A DNA stretch of 7,966 bases from Oxalobacter sp. GTDB taxonomy: Bacteria; Pseudomonadota; Gammaproteobacteria; Burkholderiales; Burkholderiaceae_D. The position numbers and the translations under genes were made by a program. Positions 7,047 to 7,966 of the stretch are shown piece after piece (the first letter of the stretch is position 1; the number at the start of each line of letters is the position of its first letter). The stretch is taken from positions 1 through 7,966 of the forward strand of contig JAAZED010000339.1 in NCBI GenBank assembly GCA_012512465.1. Reading direction: 5' to 3'. The notes under the pieces were generated by a model. It was not told where the DNA came from, searched no databases, and saw nothing but the letters and a program-made list of their open reading frames with translations.

Positions 7047-7369
7047 GGAAACGCTGATATTAGGGTCAGGCTTCATTAAATTGCCTGCTGCAAAGCCGTT
7101 GTGTCCCAAATGGCGGCGTTGCATCGAAAAATGGGAACTTGACGTAGGGTTGCTACGCCTGCGTCCCCATTTCCCGCTGCGCCTTGCCCTTTGAAACAAA
7201 ACGGCTTTTCGCAAACGGAAAATTAATGAGGCCTGACCCTGAGACTTTGTGAGCGAATTGCTGCGTTACGCGGTGCTCGCCACCTTCGCCTGTCTTAAGA
7301 TATGCCCTGGTTGCTGCGCTCCGTTTGCCTTGCACTTCATCTCCCAAAATCAGTTAATCAGCGTTTCCT
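7046..7369. repeat. Outer 13-bp inverted-repeat pair bounding a gene-free 324-base region
   Basis: AGGAAACGCTGAT (7046-7058) is repeated exactly in inverted orientation at 7357-7369. The left copy starts on the last base of the zapA stop codon. Inside the pair lie the 179-base palindrome (7062-7240) and a 129-base right segment. The right segment has its own small symmetries: GGTG/CACC at 7272-7275 and 7281-7284, the 8-base palindrome TCTTAAGA at 7293-7300, and a direct repeat TTGCTGCG at 7258-7265 and 7311-7318. No believable gene lies here. The pair looks like the ends of a small non-autonomous element or a decayed insertion sequence, into which a second element may have inserted. I cannot assign a family. 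Confidence 0.6.
7062..7240. mobile_element. MITE-like 179-base imperfect palindrome
   Basis: The ends are 21-base inverted repeats, 7062-7082 and 7220-7240, identical at 19 of 21 positions and starting AGGGTCAGGC. Symmetry continues inward: AAAGCCGTT (7092-7100) with 7200-7208, AAATGGG (7129-7135) with 7166-7172, and CGTAG (7143-7147) with CTACG (7153-7157) around a GGTTG loop. All pairs share a centre near base 7150, so a transcript or single strand could fold into one long hairpin. There is no transposase and no obvious target-site duplication. The AGGGTCAG ends recall termini I associate with REP/RAYT (Y1 transposase) type elements of proteobacteria, but that is memory-based and tentative. 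Confidence 0.7.
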
Positions 7370-7401
7370 TAAAACAGCGCAATATTCCATCAAAAAACAG
7401 G

Positions 7402-7429
7402 TTGACACACACAGAGAATCAGGTAGACT
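7402..7429 (+). promoter_or_regulatory. Sigma-70 promoter of the 6S RNA gene
   Basis: A perfect -35 box TTGACA (7402-7407) is followed after 16 bases by TAGACT (7424-7429), a 4/6 match to the -10 consensus. The expected start falls about 5-8 bases downstream, at the ATTCCC that opens the 6S RNA. It lies 33 bases beyond the right end of the outer inverted repeat. Confidence 0.82.
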
Positions 7430-7433
7430 GAAG

Positions 7434-7607
7434 ATTCCCTGCGGTGTTTGCGATTGTCATTAGTCTTTGAACCATTCATCAGCATCGGTTGCGGAACTTG
7501 TTCGATGGGCGTGCGCGTCGCTAGTTCGATGAACCCGAAATCGGCTTACCGTGACCACCTTGAACCTCAGGTTCAAGATGCGGACATAGCGGCACAGGCG
7601 GGGAAAA
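7434..7607 (+). ncRNA. ssrS: 6S RNA
   Basis: Regulatory RNA that mimics an open promoter and binds sigma-70 RNA polymerase holoenzyme in stationary phase. It is released when the enzyme uses it as template for short product RNAs. The 5' end (ATTCCCTGCGGTG) pairs with the 3' end (CACAGGCGGGGAA); TTCCC 7435-7439 with GGGAA 7601-7605 closes the terminal stem. The 3' arm has the conserved hairpin in ACCTTGAACCTCAGGTTCAA (CTTGAAC 7559-7565 with GTTCAAG 7571-7577), matching the CACCTTGAACC...GGTTCAAG block of E. coli 6S RNA. The length of about 174 suits the family (184 in E. coli). Its own promoter precedes it and a terminator follows. The exact ends are inferred from pairing. Confidence 0.92.
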
Positions 7608-7612
7608 GTTTG

Positions 7613-7646
7613 AAACGGCTGGATGTTATCATGCAGCCGTTTTTTT
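7613..7646 (+). terminator. Intrinsic terminator of 6S RNA
   Basis: AAACGGCTG (7613-7621) pairs perfectly with CAGCCGTTT (7634-7642), with a possible inner GAT/ATC pair in the loop, and runs into seven T residues (7640-7646). It ends transcription just past the 6S RNA, 16 bases before the stop codon of the convergent dehydrogenase gene. This indicates a single-gene 6S transcript. Confidence 0.92.
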
Positions 7647-7662
7647 GTTTGCCTGATGCAGC

Positions 7663-7966
7663 TCAGTAGCCGCGCTTTCTGTCCACTATCCCGCTTGTTA
7701 TTCCGTTTTGTTCCAATGCCCGCAGCTTTTGCGTCACCTGGGCAATGGTTTCATCACGAAGCGTCTTTGCGGCAATATGGGGTGTGATGGTGATTCGCCC
7801 GTCCTGCCAGAAAGGATGGGATGGCGGCAGCGGTTCGGTAGCCGTAACGTCCAGTGTGGCCGCGCGGATTTGCCCGGAATCCAACGCATCCATCAGGTCG
7901 GATTCGATGAGATGGGCGCCGCGCCCGGCGTTGATGAGAAATGCGCCCGGTTTCAGGCGCGAAAAG
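7663..7966 (-). CDS. D-isomer-specific 2-hydroxyacid dehydrogenase, GhrA-type, C-terminal part (5' end outside window)
   Basis: NAD(P)H-dependent reductase of the glyoxylate/hydroxypyruvate reductase A type, which would reduce glyoxylate to glycolate and hydroxypyruvate to glycerate. Only the last 100 residues are present; the frame is open to the window edge. Visible are the end of the nucleotide-binding domain (FSRLKPGAFLINAGRGAHLI, then ALDSGQIRAATLDVTATEPL, carrying the catalytic Glu of the EP motif) and TPHIAAKT with the catalytic His. The closing VDRKRGY is highly characteristic of GhrA. In the familiar NARG(V/A)H signature, the segment here reads NAGRGAH. It converges on the 6S RNA gene. 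Substrate choice cannot be read from this fragment. Confidence 0.9.
   Translation of the reverse strand, partial: FSRLKPGAFLINAGRGAHLIESDLMDALDSGQIRAATLDVTATEPLPPSHPFWQDGRITITPHIAAKTLRDETIAQVTQKLRALEQNGITSGIVDRKRGY

Noticed and set aside
6954..7347. Short open frames on both strands within the inverted-repeat region
   Set aside because: They arise from palindromic DNA, lack ribosome binding sites and show no protein-like composition; no transposase fragment is recognisable.
7448..7669. Small open frame covering the 6S RNA
   Set aside because: The sequence is explained by 6S RNA structure, its promoter and terminator; the peptide has no features and runs through the terminator hairpin.

Overview
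The window is a stretch of ordinary, conserved chromosome from a Gram-negative proteobacterium, most likely a betaproteobacterium of the order Burkholderiales. An Oxalobacteraceae-type genome is my best guess, but this is inference from protein character and gene order, not a database match. Reasons: the cmk-rpsA-ihfB-lapA-lapB order, a stand-alone (kinase-only) heptose kinase after lapB, and a zapB-like/zapA pair followed by a 6S RNA of the beta/gamma type.

Layout. (1) Bases 1-816, plus strand: the 3' part of a UvrD/PcrA-type DNA helicase gene. (2) Bases 827-6307, minus strand, transcribed right to left: cmk (cytidylate kinase), rpsA (ribosomal protein S1), ihfB (IHF beta subunit), lapA and lapB (LPS-assembly membrane proteins), and rfaE1/hldA-like heptose-7-phosphate kinase, which converges on the helicase gene with only 10 bases between stop codons. 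Two intrinsic terminators divide this block: one between cmk and rpsA, one after ihfB. This suggests the units cmk, rpsA-ihfB and lapA-lapB-rfaE1. (3) Bases 6308-6516: a 209-base divergent control region. (4) Bases 6517-7046, plus strand: zapB-like coiled-coil gene and zapA, overlapping by ATGA. (5) Bases 7046-7369: a gene-free stretch made of inverted repeats, namely a 179-base imperfect palindrome (MITE-like) lying inside an outer 13-base inverted-repeat pair. (6) Bases 7402-7646: promoter, 6S RNA gene and terminator. (7) Bases 7663-7966, minus strand: the C-terminal part of a GhrA-type 2-hydroxyacid dehydrogenase.

The genes are mostly housekeeping. rpsA and ihfB serve translation and DNA architecture. 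lapA/lapB and the heptose kinase belong to lipopolysaccharide supply and control. zapA and its coiled-coil partner act at the division ring. 6S RNA tunes sigma-70 RNA polymerase in stationary phase. I did not find a new defence, mobile or metabolic system. The least explained sequence is the nested inverted-repeat region between zapA and the 6S promoter; the SD-less rpsA leader is the other spot worth a closer look.
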